DNA of 64,000 nucleotides from Pseudomonas lundensis (GCF_001042985.1 NZ_JYKY01000014.1:1-64000), one strand, 5' to 3'; positions 9,957 to 19,186 are shown, counted from the first letter of the stretch. Notes: generated by a model not told the origin, from the sequence alone. Made by a program: numbers and translations.

Positions 9957-10163
9957 GGAAACTCCTGACGGTTGCCGGGACCGCCTGTCGGGCCCCAGAG
10001 GTGTTCCCAAACGCTACCGTGGCCCTTCCCGCCCCTGGCGCTACATAGTTAAGGCGTGCTCCTGACACGCGTGCGCAACCGACAGGCACAAGGCGCGCTA
10101 TCATGCGCACCGCCTTGCACAGGCGGGTAAACGATGACTTCGGCGTTTAACAAGAGGATTGGC
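9957..10163. promoter_or_regulatory. Intergenic region between the divergent toxin-like gene and cobL
   Basis: This ~207-bp divergent spacer must hold promoters for both genes. A TATCAT hexamer at 10099-10104 is the best -10 candidate for cobL, but I see no convincing -35. I looked for a cobalamin riboswitch B12-box and did not find one. Confidence 0.3.
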
Positions 10164-11375
10164 ATGTCGCCCTGGCTAACAGTTGTGGGAATTGGTGAAG
10201 ACGGCTTCAGCGGTCTGGGCAAAACGGCCCGGCGTGCGCTGTTGAGCGCTGCGCGGGTGTTCGGCGGGCAGCGCCAGCTGGACTTGCTGCCAGCCTGCAT
10301 CGGCGCTGAACGCCTGACGTGGCCCAGCCCCTTTTCGCTGGCGCCGGTAGTGGCACTGCGCGGCGAACCGGTCTGCGTGCTGGCCAGCGGCGATCCGATG
10401 CTGTTCGGCGTGGGGGCCAGTCTGGCGCGTGTGATCCCCGGCGACGAAATGCACGTGCTGCCCTCAGCGTCGTCTTTCTCGCTGGCGGCGGCGCGTTTGG
10501 GGTGGGCGCTGCAGGACGTTGTGACGCTCTCGGTGGTGGCGCGGCCCGTGGCTGCGCTCAATGCCCACCTGCACAGCGGTGTGCGCCTGATGGTGCTGAG
10601 CAATGACGCCAGCAGCCCGACTGCCGTCGTCGAGCTGTTGCGCGAGCGCGGCTTTGGCCCGAGCCGGGTGCATGTGCTGGAACACCTTGGTGGCCCGACC
10701 GAACGGCGCATCGAGGCGAGCGCCGACGACTGGAACGCCTGCGACATGGCCGACTTGAACCTGATTGCCATCGAATGCATTGCCTCTCACGACGCGCACC
10801 CGCTGTCGCGTATCGGCGGGCTGCCCGACAGCGCGTTCAAGCATGACGGCCAGTTGACCAAGCGTGACGTGCGCGCCATGACCCTGGCGCGTCTCGCGCC
10901 CCTGCCCGGCCAACTGTTGTGGGACGTAGGCGCGGGCAGTGGCTCGATTGGCATTGAGTGGATGCGCAGCTACCCGAGCTGCCGCGCGCTGGCGATCGAA
11001 GCTGATGAGGGCCGTCAGCAGTTAATCGAACACAACCGTGACGCGCTGGGCGTACCCGGCCTGCGCTTGATCCGCGGCAAGGCCCCGCATGCGCTGGCCG
11101 GGCTCGAACGCCCCGACGCGATTTTCATTGGTGGCGGCGTGACCCGCGAAGGCGTTCTCGACACGTGCTGGCAGCAACTCAAGCCCGGTGGCCGCTTGGT
11201 GGCCAATGCCGTCACCCTGCAAAGCGAACTGCACCTGATGAACTGGCGCGCGCTGCATGGCGGGGAACTGACCCGTCTGCACGTCGCTCACGCCCGGCCG
11301 CTGGGGGAGTTCGACACTTGGCGCCAAGCGCTGCCGATCACCCTGTTAGATGTGACCAAACCCCACGATGCGTGA
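10164..11375 (+). CDS. cobL: Precorrin-6Y C5,15-methyltransferase (decarboxylating), CbiE-CbiT fusion
   Basis: CobL methylates C5 and C15 of precorrin-6B and decarboxylates the C12 acetate, giving precorrin-8X. The N-terminal half is a tetrapyrrole methylase ([32 protein letters not shown]). The C-terminal half is a class I methyltransferase with the SAM motif [14 protein letters not shown]. The 403-residue length is that of the fused enzyme. I prefer the ATG at 10164, preceded by AGAGG, over the one at 10134, because homologues start [11 protein letters not shown]. It overlaps cbiD by 8 bp. Confidence 0.94.
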   Translation: MSPWLTVVGIGEDGFSGLGKTARRALLSAARVFGGQRQLDLLPACIGAERLTWPSPFSLAPVVALRGEPVCVLASGDPMLFGVGASLARVIPGDEMHVLPSASSFSLAAARLGWALQDVVTLSVVARPVAALNAHLHSGVRLMVLSNDASSPTAVVELLRERGFGPSRVHVLEHLGGPTERRIEASADDWNACDMADLNLIAIECIASHDAHPLSRIGGLPDSAFKHDGQLTKRDVRAMTLARLAPLPGQLLWDVGAGSGSIGIEWMRSYPSCRALAIEADEGRQQLIEHNRDALGVPGLRLIRGKAPHALAGLERPDAIFIGGGVTREGVLDTCWQQLKPGGRLVANAVTLQSELHLMNWRALHGGELTRLHVAHARPLGEFDTWRQALPITLLDVTKPHDA

Positions 11376-12465
11376 CGAAACCGCTGAACAACCCGCGCCG
11401 CTGCGCAGCGGCCTGACCACGGGCAGTTGCGCGACGGCCACCAGCCTGGCTGCCGCACGCCTATTGCTAAGTGGCGTGTGTCATGACGCCGTTGAAATCA
11501 CCCTGCCCAAGGGCAAGGTGGTGACGATGCGCCTGGAGTTTTGTCGCCTGCTGGCCGGGGGCGCCGAGGCGGGCATCCTGAAAGACGCGGGCGACGACCC
11601 GGACGTGACCCATGGCGCGCTGCTGTACTCGCAAGTGCGCCTGATCCCCGCCGCGGGCGTCGTCTTCGTGGCTGGCCAGGGCGTAGGCACCGTCACCCGG
11701 CCCGGTCTGGTACTGGCCGTGGGAGAACCGGCGATCAACCCGGTGCCGCGCAAAATGATCACCGATCACCTACTGCAACTGGCCCGTGATTGCGATTACG
11801 CCGGGGGGTTTGAAGTGACCGTCAACGTCCGCGACGGCGAAGCGCTGGCACTGAAAACCATGAATCCGCGACTGGGAATTCTGGGCGGTCTGTCGATTCT
11901 GGGCACCAGCGGCATCGTGCGCCCGTTCTCGTGCGCGGCGTACATTGCTTCGATCCATCAGGGCATCGACGTGGCCAAGACCAACGGCTATCTGCACATC
12001 GCCGCCTGCACCGGCAATGCCAGCGAAGACACCATGCGCCGCGTGTACAACCTGCCGGAGATCGCGTTGATCGAAATGGGCGACTTCGTGGGCGCGGTGC
12101 TCAAGCATCTGCGCAAAGTCCCTGTGGATAAATTGAGCCTGTGCGGCGGCTTCGGCAAGATCAGCAAACTGGCTGCCGGGCACATGGATTTACACAGTCG
12201 CCACTCCAGCATCGACCTGCCGCAACTGGCTGACTGGGCCGCCGCCATTGGGGCTGACGCCGCACTGCAAACCGCCATTCGTCAGGCCAACACCAGCCAG
12301 CAAGCCTTGGCCATGGCCCATGCAGCCGGCATCGCCTTGGGCGACGCGGTGTGTCAGCACGCGCTGAACTTCGCTCGCAGCGTGGTGCCCACCCAGGTAC
12401 AGGTTGAAGTCTTCGCCATCGACCGCCAGGGCGGGATTGTGGGCCATGCGGGAGCCTTTGAATGA
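11368..12465 (+). CDS. cbiD: Cobalt-precorrin-5B / precorrin-5 C1-methyltransferase
   Basis: CbiD methylates C1 of the ring-contracted intermediate, a job done by unrelated CobF in the classical aerobic pathway. Family features are the opening [19 protein letters not shown], the [20 protein letters not shown] segment and [12 protein letters not shown]. The length (365 residues) is typical. The frame overlaps cobL by 8 bp and cobK by 4 bp, so the three are translationally coupled. CbiD beside oxygen-dependent CobG is the usual pseudomonad arrangement. Confidence 0.93.
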   Translation: MRDETAEQPAPLRSGLTTGSCATATSLAAARLLLSGVCHDAVEITLPKGKVVTMRLEFCRLLAGGAEAGILKDAGDDPDVTHGALLYSQVRLIPAAGVVFVAGQGVGTVTRPGLVLAVGEPAINPVPRKMITDHLLQLARDCDYAGGFEVTVNVRDGEALALKTMNPRLGILGGLSILGTSGIVRPFSCAAYIASIHQGIDVAKTNGYLHIAACTGNASEDTMRRVYNLPEIALIEMGDFVGAVLKHLRKVPVDKLSLCGGFGKISKLAAGHMDLHSRHSSIDLPQLADWAAAIGADAALQTAIRQANTSQQALAMAHAAGIALGDAVCQHALNFARSVVPTQVQVEVFAIDRQGGIVGHAGAFE

Positions 12466-13202
12466 AACGGATTTTACTGCTGGGCGGCGTCACCGAAGCG
12501 CTGGCCATTGCCCGCACCCTGGGGCCACAGCACGTGTACAGCCTCGCCGGGGTGGGCCGTGTGCCGACTGACCTGACCTGTGAAGTACGGGTCGGCGGCT
12601 ACGGCGGTGCCGAGGGTTTGGCCCGCTATATGCGCGAGCAGCACATCGATGTGCTCCTGGATGCGACACACCCGTATGCCGCGCAAATCAGCGGCAATGC
12701 AGCCTTGGCCGCCCGCGCCTGCGGTATTGAATGCTGGGCGTTGCGGCGTCCGGTCTGGCAGCCGCAACCCGGCGACGATTGGCGTGAGGTGGCGGACTGG
12801 GACGAACTGGTCACGGCGCTCACGCCTTTCAAACGCCCGCTGTTCACGCTGGGCAAAGAACCGCTGGCGCATTTGCACGAAATTCCCGCCGATCAATTCT
12901 GGACCTTGCGCGCGCTGGACCCGTATCCCGGCAACGAACGCTGCACGGTCATCGGCGCCCGCGGCCCGTTCAGGATCGACGACGAACGGCGCCTGTTTGA
13001 GCAGCAACACTTCGATGTACTGATCAGTAAAAACAGCGGCAGCAGCGCCACCGAGCCCAAACTGGAGGTTGCCCGCGAACGCGGCGTGCCCGTGTTGATC
13101 CTCAAACGCCCCGAATTGGCGGAGGTAGATCGGGTGTTTTGGGGGGTTGGGGAGGTGCTGAGCGCGTTGGAAAATAACGCTGAAATGATCAGCAACACGT
13201 GA
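12462..13202 (+). CDS. cobK: Precorrin-6A reductase
   Basis: CobK is the NADPH-dependent reductase that turns precorrin-6A into precorrin-6B. It has the N-terminal nucleotide-binding opening [17 protein letters not shown], the family segment [16 protein letters not shown] and the C-terminal [17 protein letters not shown]. The length of 246 residues is typical. The start overlaps the cbiD stop (ATGA). It is the last gene of cobL-cbiD-cobK; the toxin-antitoxin pair begins 41 bp later. Confidence 0.94.
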   Translation: MKRILLLGGVTEALAIARTLGPQHVYSLAGVGRVPTDLTCEVRVGGYGGAEGLARYMREQHIDVLLDATHPYAAQISGNAALAARACGIECWALRRPVWQPQPGDDWREVADWDELVTALTPFKRPLFTLGKEPLAHLHEIPADQFWTLRALDPYPGNERCTVIGARGPFRIDDERRLFEQQHFDVLISKNSGSSATEPKLEVARERGVPVLILKRPELAEVDRVFWGVGEVLSALENNAEMISNT

Positions 13203-13218
13203 AGGGGTTGCCCGCAAA

Positions 13219-13234
13219 GTAACTTATTAGTTAC
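13219..13234. promoter_or_regulatory. Inverted repeat, candidate operator of the toxin-antitoxin pair
   Basis: GTAACT-TATT-AGTTAC is a perfect 6-bp inverted repeat ending 9 bases before the toxin ATG. Antitoxins of this family are helix-turn-helix autorepressors, so an operator here is expected. The assignment is inferred. Confidence 0.45.
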
Positions 13235-13243
13235 CTTCGTGGC

Positions 13244-13582
13244 ATGACGATCACTGTTCAAGAATATTGCACCCCCGACCAGACCAGCCCCTTCGAGCGC
13301 TGGTTTTCGTCATTAAGCGCTCAAGCAGCAGCCAAGGTCGCTACAGCCATCATGCGTCTAGAGATGGGAAACACCTCTAACATCAAATGGTTTGAAGGTT
13401 TAGGGGAATACCGCATAGATTGGGGCCCCGGCTATCGAATCTATTTGTTACAAGAAGGCCTGCAGTTGATCATTCTGTTTGGCGGAGGGGATAAATCCAG
13501 CCAGCAGCAGGATATCAAGCACGCTAAAAAATTAATTAGCGAGTACAAACGCCACAAAAACACCACGAAACACGCGAGGTAA
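13244..13582 (+). CDS. RelE/ParE-superfamily addiction-module killer protein
   Basis: The 112-residue protein matches the 'addiction module killer' group of RelE/HigB-like toxins, usually mRNA interferases. Diagnostic parts are PFERWFSSLSAQAAAKVATAI, the LGEYRIDWGPGYRIYLL core strand pair and the LIILFGGGDKSSQQQDI segment near the C-terminus. The paired antitoxin gene follows 5 bp downstream, in the toxin-first order usual for this group. Base composition is lower in GC than the flanking cob genes, which suggests separate acquisition. mRNA cleavage is inferred from the family. Confidence 0.88.
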   Translation: MTITVQEYCTPDQTSPFERWFSSLSAQAAAKVATAIMRLEMGNTSNIKWFEGLGEYRIDWGPGYRIYLLQEGLQLIILFGGGDKSSQQQDIKHAKKLISEYKRHKNTTKHAR

Positions 13583-13587
13583 ACTCT

Positions 13588-13911
13588 ATGGCTCTCACAA
13601 GAAGTTTCAAACAGACGATTGCTGAGCGAGCCGAACGCGACCCTGCATTTGCTCAAGCATTACTCGATGAGGCAGCTACTCTTTTCCTTAACGGCGAACC
13701 TGAAATGGCCCGGGTCATCCTTCGTGACTTGGTGAATGCAACGGTTGGCTTTGAGGGGCTTGCCAAGGAAACAGCAAAGCCCAGCAAGAGCCTGCACAGA
13801 ATGCTGTCTGTCGGAGGCAATCCAAGCATGGACAACCTGGCCGCCATCTTCTCGGTAATGCGCTCATCGCTTGGGGTTGCCATAGAGGTGCATGCCGTAC
13901 CCGCTCACTGA
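13588..13911 (+). CDS. Addiction-module antidote protein (HigA-like, HTH)
   Basis: This 107-residue protein is the cognate antitoxin of the preceding RelE-like toxin. The C-terminal half is a Cro/C1-type helix-turn-helix (LAKETAKPSKSLHRMLSVGGNPSMDNLAAIF), matching the 'probable addiction module antidote' family. The N-terminal half (FKQTIAERAERDPAFAQALLDEA) is the expected toxin-binding helix region. A good Shine-Dalgarno (GAGGTAAACTCT) precedes the ATG. It probably represses the operon through the inverted repeat at 13219-13234. Confidence 0.87.
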   Translation: MALTRSFKQTIAERAERDPAFAQALLDEAATLFLNGEPEMARVILRDLVNATVGFEGLAKETAKPSKSLHRMLSVGGNPSMDNLAAIFSVMRSSLGVAIEVHAVPAH

Positions 13912-14013
13912 ATGAGACACCCAAAGCGACACTTCGCCGCACCCGGCCTTTTTACTTACGCCGATCATTCAGGCTAAATAGCGCCCTTGATCGCTCCACT
14001 CACGGAATTCGTC

Positions 14014-14412
14014 ATGTCCCGACAACGCTTTGCATTTGCCTGGATCGCCTGCTTCGCAGTGCTGTTCAACATGCTCGCCATGTCGACGGCAGGGGCGATG
14101 AGCGGCGCCCGTCAGGCGTCCACCGAGCAGTTCATGTGGAGCAGCTTTTGCACCTCGACCGGTACCAAAATGGTAGCCGTGTCGCTGGGCAAGGTTGACG
14201 CTGGCGACAGCCAGAACGACGATCATTCCACCATGCAACATTGCTGGTGCTGCTCGGGCTCGGCGCCACTGGTGGCCTTGCCGTCCCATGTCCCGACGCT
14301 GTATTTCGCGGCCATCGAGCACGGCCATAGCCAAGTGCCGGATCACCTGAAACGCCCTACCCCGCGCCAGCAATGGCCAAGCCTCAACCCCCGCGCCTCT
14401 CCTCTGGTGTGA
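14014..14412 (+). CDS. DUF2946 family protein, first of a copper-linked cluster
   Basis: About 132 residues, starting MSRQRFAFAWIACFAVLFNM, a hydrophobic signal/anchor. It then has the Cys-rich DUF2946 signature HSTMQHCWCCSGSAPL. DUF2946 proteins often accompany PCuAC chaperones and TonB copper receptors and may bind copper in the periplasm, but no biochemical role is established. I choose the ATG at 14014 because it begins directly with the signal sequence; the frame is open 9 codons further upstream. The PCuAC gene follows 48 bp later. Confidence 0.72.
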   Translation: MSRQRFAFAWIACFAVLFNMLAMSTAGAMSGARQASTEQFMWSSFCTSTGTKMVAVSLGKVDAGDSQNDDHSTMQHCWCCSGSAPLVALPSHVPTLYFAAIEHGHSQVPDHLKRPTPRQQWPSLNPRASPLV

Positions 14413-14460
14413 TTCATCCTCGCAACCCCTTTGCGCTTTGAATCGTTCCGGAGAATTACC

Positions 14461-14955
14461 ATGTTGAATCTGTCACTGGTCAAGCACGCCCTGATGGCGG
14501 CGGCTTTGATGTTGCCTGCCTGTTTCGCCAACGCTCATCAATACACCGCTGGTGCGCTGGAGATCGCTCACCCTTGGTCCCAGGAGCTGCCGCCCAATGC
14601 GCCGACCGTCGCGGCGTATTTCATCATCAAGAACACCGGCGACACCGCCGACCGCTTGTTGAGCGCAGACACCCCGATAGCCGAAAAAGCCGAGATCCAC
14701 GAGCACGTCATGCAGGGCGACCTGATGAAAATGCAGCGCGTGCCCACGGTGGATGTCCCGGCAGGTGGCACTGTCACGTTTGCCCCCATGGCGTACCACG
14801 TGATGCTGTTCAACCTCAAAGACCGCAGCCTGCTGCAAGACGGCAAGCGCTTCCCCCTGACCCTGCACTTTGAAAAGGCAGGCGCTGTGCAAGTCGACGT
14901 AAACGTGCAGAAACAGGCACCGGGCGCCAGCAAGGAAACCTCGCACGCCCACTAA
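14461..14955 (+). CDS. Periplasmic copper chaperone PCu(A)C
   Basis: This family delivers Cu(I) to cytochrome oxidase CuA and other periplasmic acceptors. The 164-residue product has a signal peptide (LVKHALMAAALMLPACFANA, cleavage near AHQY) and the copper site spread over EIHEHVMQGDLMKMQ and YHVMLF, i.e. the H(M)x10Mx21HxM pattern. The C-terminus is His-rich (SHAH). The start at 14461 has GGAG eight to eleven bases upstream. It lies between two DUF2946 genes and before the copper receptor, so it probably handles copper entering through that receptor. Confidence 0.9.
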   Translation: MLNLSLVKHALMAAALMLPACFANAHQYTAGALEIAHPWSQELPPNAPTVAAYFIIKNTGDTADRLLSADTPIAEKAEIHEHVMQGDLMKMQRVPTVDVPAGGTVTFAPMAYHVMLFNLKDRSLLQDGKRFPLTLHFEKAGAVQVDVNVQKQAPGASKETSHAH

Positions 14956-15003
14956 CCGCCAAGGTCTTTGAGCCCCGTGAGCGCCCGTCGCGCCAGGCCG
15001 CCC

Positions 15004-15372
15004 ATGTCGCAGATCCGCGGCAGTTGGTTGAGCCTGTTTGCCATGTTGATGATTTTCATCGGCCCGCTGATTTCCCAAGCGATGCCGATGGATCATCACG
15101 CCTCCATGCCCATGCCGATGGACATGCGGGTGTCGGCGCACAGCGAACACGCCGAGCCTCAACAACCGTCCGCTGACCACCACGCCATGTGGGAAAAATG
15201 CGGGTACTGCACACTGCTGTTCAGTTGCCCCGCGCTCCCCGGCACGGTTGACCTGGCCCTGTTCAATCCCCCTGAGCCCGAAAGTTATCTGGCGTCCAAC
15301 CCCCGGCTGGGCCACGCCCGGCAACCGGTTTTCCCCGGCGCCCGATCACGCGCGCCGCCCGCCTTCCTTTAA
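15004..15372 (+). CDS. Second DUF2946 family protein, Met/His-rich
   Basis: About 122 residues with a signal/anchor (WLSLFAMLMIFIGPLISQ) followed directly by AMPMDHHASMPMPMDM, a dense Met/His stretch typical of Cu(I)-binding periplasmic proteins. Later it carries the DUF2946 Cys pair in WEKCGYCTLLFSCPAL. The ATG at 15004 places the signal at the N-terminus; GTG/TTG codons upstream (14977, 14968) are alternatives. It is probably co-transcribed with the PCuAC gene and the downstream copper receptor. Function inferred from composition and context. Confidence 0.75.
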   Translation: MSQIRGSWLSLFAMLMIFIGPLISQAMPMDHHASMPMPMDMRVSAHSEHAEPQQPSADHHAMWEKCGYCTLLFSCPALPGTVDLALFNPPEPESYLASNPRLGHARQPVFPGARSRAPPAFL

Positions 15373-15447
15373 ACACCGACACAACAACTTCACCCTGGCC
15401 CGTCTTATGCCCTGCCCCAGGCAGGCGCGTGGCCGTGTTGTATTCGA

Positions 15448-17556
15448 TTGAATATTGGAATGTTTATGTCCCGTTTTACTGCTGCCTCCCGTTTGCCTCA
15501 CCCCCAGACGGTGTTCCCCTTCGCCCTGAGCGCGCTGTGCTGCGCGTTGTTCGCCCCGCTGGCTCTGGCCGCCGACCCCGTGGATGAGCACGCCGGGCAC
15601 GTGCGTGAACTCAGCCCGACGGTAGTGACTGCCGTGGCGCCCAGTTCCCCGCTGACCATCGTCACCAACCCGAAAGACCCGCGTCAGCCCGTGCCCGCCA
15701 GCGACGGCGGCGACTACCTCAAAACCATCCCCGGCTTTGCCCTGATCCGCAACGGCGGCACCAACGGCGATCCGGTGTTGCGCGGCATGTTCGGATCACG
15801 CCTGAACATCCTCACCAACGGCGGCATGATGCTCGGCGCCTGCCCTGGCCGAATGGACGCCCCAACGTCCTACATTTCTCCGGAAACCTACGATCAACTC
15901 ACCGTGATCAAAGGCCCGCAGACCGTGCACTGGGGGCCAGGCGCCTCAGCGGGCACCATCCTGTTTGATCGCGAACCCGAGCACTTCGGTGAGCTGGGCA
16001 CGCGGGTAAACGCCAGTGTGCTGGCGGGTTCCAATGGCCGCTTCGACAAAACCATCGACGCCGCCGCCGGGGGCCCGCTGGGTTATGTGCGGGTGATCGG
16101 CAACACCGCGCATTCCGACGATTACAAAGACGGCAATGGCGACACGGTGCCGTCACGTTATGACAAATGGAACGGCGACATCGCCCTCGGATGGACCCCC
16201 GATGCCGACACCCTGCTGGAACTCACTGCCGGCAAGGGCGACGGCGAAGCCCGTTCGGCCGGTCGCGGAATGGACGGCAGCCAGTACAAGCGCGAAAGCC
16301 TGGGCCTGCGCTTTGAAAAGTCCAACATCGGTGAAGTGCTCGATAAGGTCGAAGCGCAGGTTTACTACAACTACGCCGACCACGTGATGGACAACTACAC
16401 CCTGCGCACCCCGTCCGGCACCGGCATGATGGCCGGGCCCATGGCCTCCAACGTCGATCGCCGCACCCTGGGCGCACGCATCAAGGCCACCTGGCGCTGG
16501 GCCGACTATCAATTGATCAGCGGCATCGACGCTCAGACCAACGAACACCGCAAACGTATGGGAATAGGCATCGACACCTACAAGGACCAGAACTGGAGCA
16601 AAGACGCCGACTTCCACAATTACGGGGCCTTTGGCGAACTGACCTGGTACGCCGCTGAGCGCGACCGCGTCATCACCGGTGCCCGCCTTGACCGTGCGTC
16701 CGCCAAGGACTTCCGCGCGCGGATTGGCTCGGGAATGATGAGCAAGCCCAACCCGACACTCGATAAAACCCGCGCCGACACACTGCCCAGCGGCTTTGTG
16801 CGCTACGAACACGACCTCGCTGACAGCCCGACCACCGTCTACGCCGGTCTGGGCCACGCCCAGCGATTCCCGGATTACTGGGAACTGTTTTCACCCTCAT
16901 CCGGCCCCGCAGGCTCGGTGAACGCATTCGACGCGATCAAACCCGAGAAGACCACCCAGCTCGACATGGGCCTGCAATACAAAACCGAACGCCTCGAAGC
17001 CTGGGCCTCGGTCTACGCCGGTGAGATTCGCGACTACATCCTGTTCGATTACGCCAAGGGATCGTCCCAGGCACAGAACGTCAACGCCCGGGTCATGGGC
17101 GGCGAACTGGGAGCCGCGTATCAGTTGACCGCCCGCTGGAAAGCCGACGCCACACTGGCGTATGCCTGGGGCAAAAACACCACGGATGGCAAGGCCCTGC
17201 CGCAAATGCCGCCGCTCGACACCCGCCTCGGCCTGACCTACAGCGAAGACGACTGGAGCGCCGGTGCCTTGTGGCGCGTGGTGGCCCGGCAAGACCGGAT
17301 CGATCGCAACGCCGGTAACGTGGTGGGCAAGGATTACGACAAAAGCGCAGGCTTTGGCGTGTTCTCGCTCAACGGCGCCTACCGCATCAGCAAAAACCTG
17401 AAAGTCAGCGCCGGGGTCGACAACCTGCTGGATAAAAACTACAGCGAACACCTGAACATGGCCGGAAACGCAGGTTACGGCTACCCGGCAAGCGACCCGA
17501 CGCCGATCAACGAGCCCGGCCGCACGCTGTGGACAAAAATTGACGTGAGCTTCTAA
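15448..17556 (+). CDS. oprC: TonB-dependent copper receptor, OprC/NosA family
   Basis: An outer-membrane barrel with N-terminal plug that binds and imports copper. The 702-residue product has a signal region ending LALAADP, a plug with GGDYLKTIPGFALIRNGG and LRGMFGSRLNIL, and a barrel closing in the aromatic C-terminus KIDVSF. The copper site of P. aeruginosa OprC (Cys-x-x-x-Met plus His-x-Met, 180 residues apart) is conserved: CPGRM at 132-136 and HVM at 312-314. The ATG at 15466 is an equally plausible start. No strong terminator separates it from the DUF2946 gene upstream. Confidence 0.93.
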   Translation: MNIGMFMSRFTAASRLPHPQTVFPFALSALCCALFAPLALAADPVDEHAGHVRELSPTVVTAVAPSSPLTIVTNPKDPRQPVPASDGGDYLKTIPGFALIRNGGTNGDPVLRGMFGSRLNILTNGGMMLGACPGRMDAPTSYISPETYDQLTVIKGPQTVHWGPGASAGTILFDREPEHFGELGTRVNASVLAGSNGRFDKTIDAAAGGPLGYVRVIGNTAHSDDYKDGNGDTVPSRYDKWNGDIALGWTPDADTLLELTAGKGDGEARSAGRGMDGSQYKRESLGLRFEKSNIGEVLDKVEAQVYYNYADHVMDNYTLRTPSGTGMMAGPMASNVDRRTLGARIKATWRWADYQLISGIDAQTNEHRKRMGIGIDTYKDQNWSKDADFHNYGAFGELTWYAAERDRVITGARLDRASAKDFRARIGSGMMSKPNPTLDKTRADTLPSGFVRYEHDLADSPTTVYAGLGHAQRFPDYWELFSPSSGPAGSVNAFDAIKPEKTTQLDMGLQYKTERLEAWASVYAGEIRDYILFDYAKGSSQAQNVNARVMGGELGAAYQLTARWKADATLAYAWGKNTTDGKALPQMPPLDTRLGLTYSEDDWSAGALWRVVARQDRIDRNAGNVVGKDYDKSAGFGVFSLNGAYRISKNLKVSAGVDNLLDKNYSEHLNMAGNAGYGYPASDPTPINEPGRTLWTKIDVSF

Positions 17557-17648
17557 GCACCACGTTGCCCCTCACTCCGGTCCTGTGCTTCAGGCAAAGG
17601 GCCGGGGTGATGCCTGAAAACAATTGCTGACCTTGCGGAGCCGCTCAC

Positions 17649-19025
17649 ATGAGCCAACCAACCCCCTCTTTTTACAACCTGGCCTGGCGGTGGCATTTCT
17701 ACGCCGGGCTGTTTGTTGCCCCGTTCATGATCCTGCTGGCCCTGACCGGCATCATTTACCTGTTCAAGCCCCAGCTTGACCCGTTGCTCTACGACCACCT
17801 GATCAACGTCAGCCCCGGTCATCACAGCCTCAGCGCCGACGAACAACTCACCCGCGTCCAGGCCACTTATCCACAGGGGCATATCAGCCAGTACCTGCCC
17901 CCGATCAACCCGCAGCGCAGCGGTCAGTTCGTCATCCATAACGGCGGGCGCGAGCTGAACGTGTTTATCAACCCCTACAACGGCGAGGTGCTGGGCGAGC
18001 AGGATGCCAAGCTCAACCTGCAAGCCGTGGCCCGAGCGCTGCACGGCGAGTTGATGATCGGCACGCTGGGCGATCGCCTGGTCGAACTGGCCGCGGGCTG
18101 GGGCGTGGTGCTGGTGATTTCCGGGCTTTACCTGTGGTGGCCGCGCGGGCAATCGGCGGCAGGCGTGCTGTGGCCACGCTTGACCCGTCGCGGGCGTGTG
18201 CTGTGGCGCGATCTGCACGCAGTCACCGGTTTCTGGGGCGCTGCATTGCTGCTGTTTATGTTGATCAGCGGCATGACCTGGACCGGTTTCTGGGGCAAGC
18301 AATACGCCGACTTGTGGAATCAGTTCCCGGCGGCCATGTGGAACAACGTCCCCAAATCCGACCTGGAAGCGCGCAGCCTCAACACCGCAGCCCGTCAAAC
18401 CGTGCCCTGGGCAATGGAGAACACCCCGATGCCCGTCTCGGGCGCCCATGCCGAACACATGGGCCACGGCGCCCAGGCAAGTGGCCCGGCCGCGCCGACC
18501 ATCACCCTGCAACAGGTGGTCGACACCGCCACCCGGCGCAACGTCGAACCCGGTTACAGCATCACCTTGCCGACCACCGCCGAAGGCGTCTTTACCGTCG
18601 CCGTCTTCGCTGACGATCCGCGTGACGATGCCACCCTGCATGTCGATCAATACACCGGCCAAGTGCTGGCCGATGTGCGCTGGCAGCATTACAGCAACGT
18701 CGCCCGCGCCACTGAAATGGGCGTGATGCTGCACGAAGGAAAACTCTTCGGCTCACTGAACCAGATCGCCATCCTGCTGGTGTGCCTGATGATTCTGCTC
18801 AGTTCGGTGAGCGGCCTGGTGATCTGGTGGAAACGTCGCCCACAAGGCCGCTTGGGCGTACCGCCGCTGCGCCATGCGCTGCCCACCTGGAAAACCGGCG
18901 TGCTGATCATGCTGGGGCTGGCGGTGCTGTTCCCGCTGGTGGGCGTGTCTTTGATTGCCGTCTGGGTGCTTGACCGGTTGTTATTGCTGATGCGCGCTAA
19001 ACCACAACGTGAGCAGCACTCATGA
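17649..19025 (+). CDS. PepSY-associated TM helix protein (putative periplasmic/iron-copper reductase-like)
   Basis: The 458-residue inner-membrane protein opens with FYNLAWRWHFYAGLFVAPFMILLALTG, the PepSY_TM first helix with its conserved H. Further helices lie near GVVLVISGLYLWWP, FWGAALLLFMLISGMTW, ILLVCLMILLSSVSGLVIWW and the C-terminal VLIMLGLAVLFPLVGVSL. PepSY domains lie in the periplasmic loops (TLHVDQYTGQVLADVRW). The family is linked to metal reduction after TonB uptake, and here it follows the copper receptor by 92 bp. Reduction of imported Cu(II) is a reasonable inference, not shown by sequence. Confidence 0.82.
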   Translation: MSQPTPSFYNLAWRWHFYAGLFVAPFMILLALTGIIYLFKPQLDPLLYDHLINVSPGHHSLSADEQLTRVQATYPQGHISQYLPPINPQRSGQFVIHNGGRELNVFINPYNGEVLGEQDAKLNLQAVARALHGELMIGTLGDRLVELAAGWGVVLVISGLYLWWPRGQSAAGVLWPRLTRRGRVLWRDLHAVTGFWGAALLLFMLISGMTWTGFWGKQYADLWNQFPAAMWNNVPKSDLEARSLNTAARQTVPWAMENTPMPVSGAHAEHMGHGAQASGPAAPTITLQQVVDTATRRNVEPGYSITLPTTAEGVFTVAVFADDPRDDATLHVDQYTGQVLADVRWQHYSNVARATEMGVMLHEGKLFGSLNQIAILLVCLMILLSSVSGLVIWWKRRPQGRLGVPPLRHALPTWKTGVLIMLGLAVLFPLVGVSLIAVWVLDRLLLLMRAKPQREQHS

Positions 19026-19095
19026 CCAACGTGAATAGTTCGAGAGCCGCGCGTTAGAGACTCGGGGATAATGGCGCGCTGATAAAAAACCCACT

Positions 19096-19122
19096 AAGGC
19101 GGTTATGTGTAACCGCTTTATT
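19096..19122 (+). terminator. Stem-loop after the copper cluster, probable weak terminator
   Basis: GCGGTTA (19099-19105) pairs perfectly with TAACCGC (19110-19116) around TGTG, with flanking A and T residues extending the stem, and is followed by TTTATT. It lies between the PepSY gene and the next receptor gene. The U-tract is short, so it may act as an attenuator. Confidence 0.5.
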
Positions 19123-19186
19123 GAGGCTTCATCACCCGCCGCCAGGAGGCAGCGGGCATACCTTTGAAAAGCGACTCACTGTCCCG

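Noticed and set aside
9957..10163. Cobalamin riboswitch upstream of cobL
   Set aside because: I looked for the conserved B12-box and the multi-stem layout here and before the TonB receptor at 19187 and saw neither.
17553..18734. 393-codon leftward frame opposite the PepSY gene
   Set aside because: It is an antisense shadow of a clear membrane-protein gene, with no recognisable motif.
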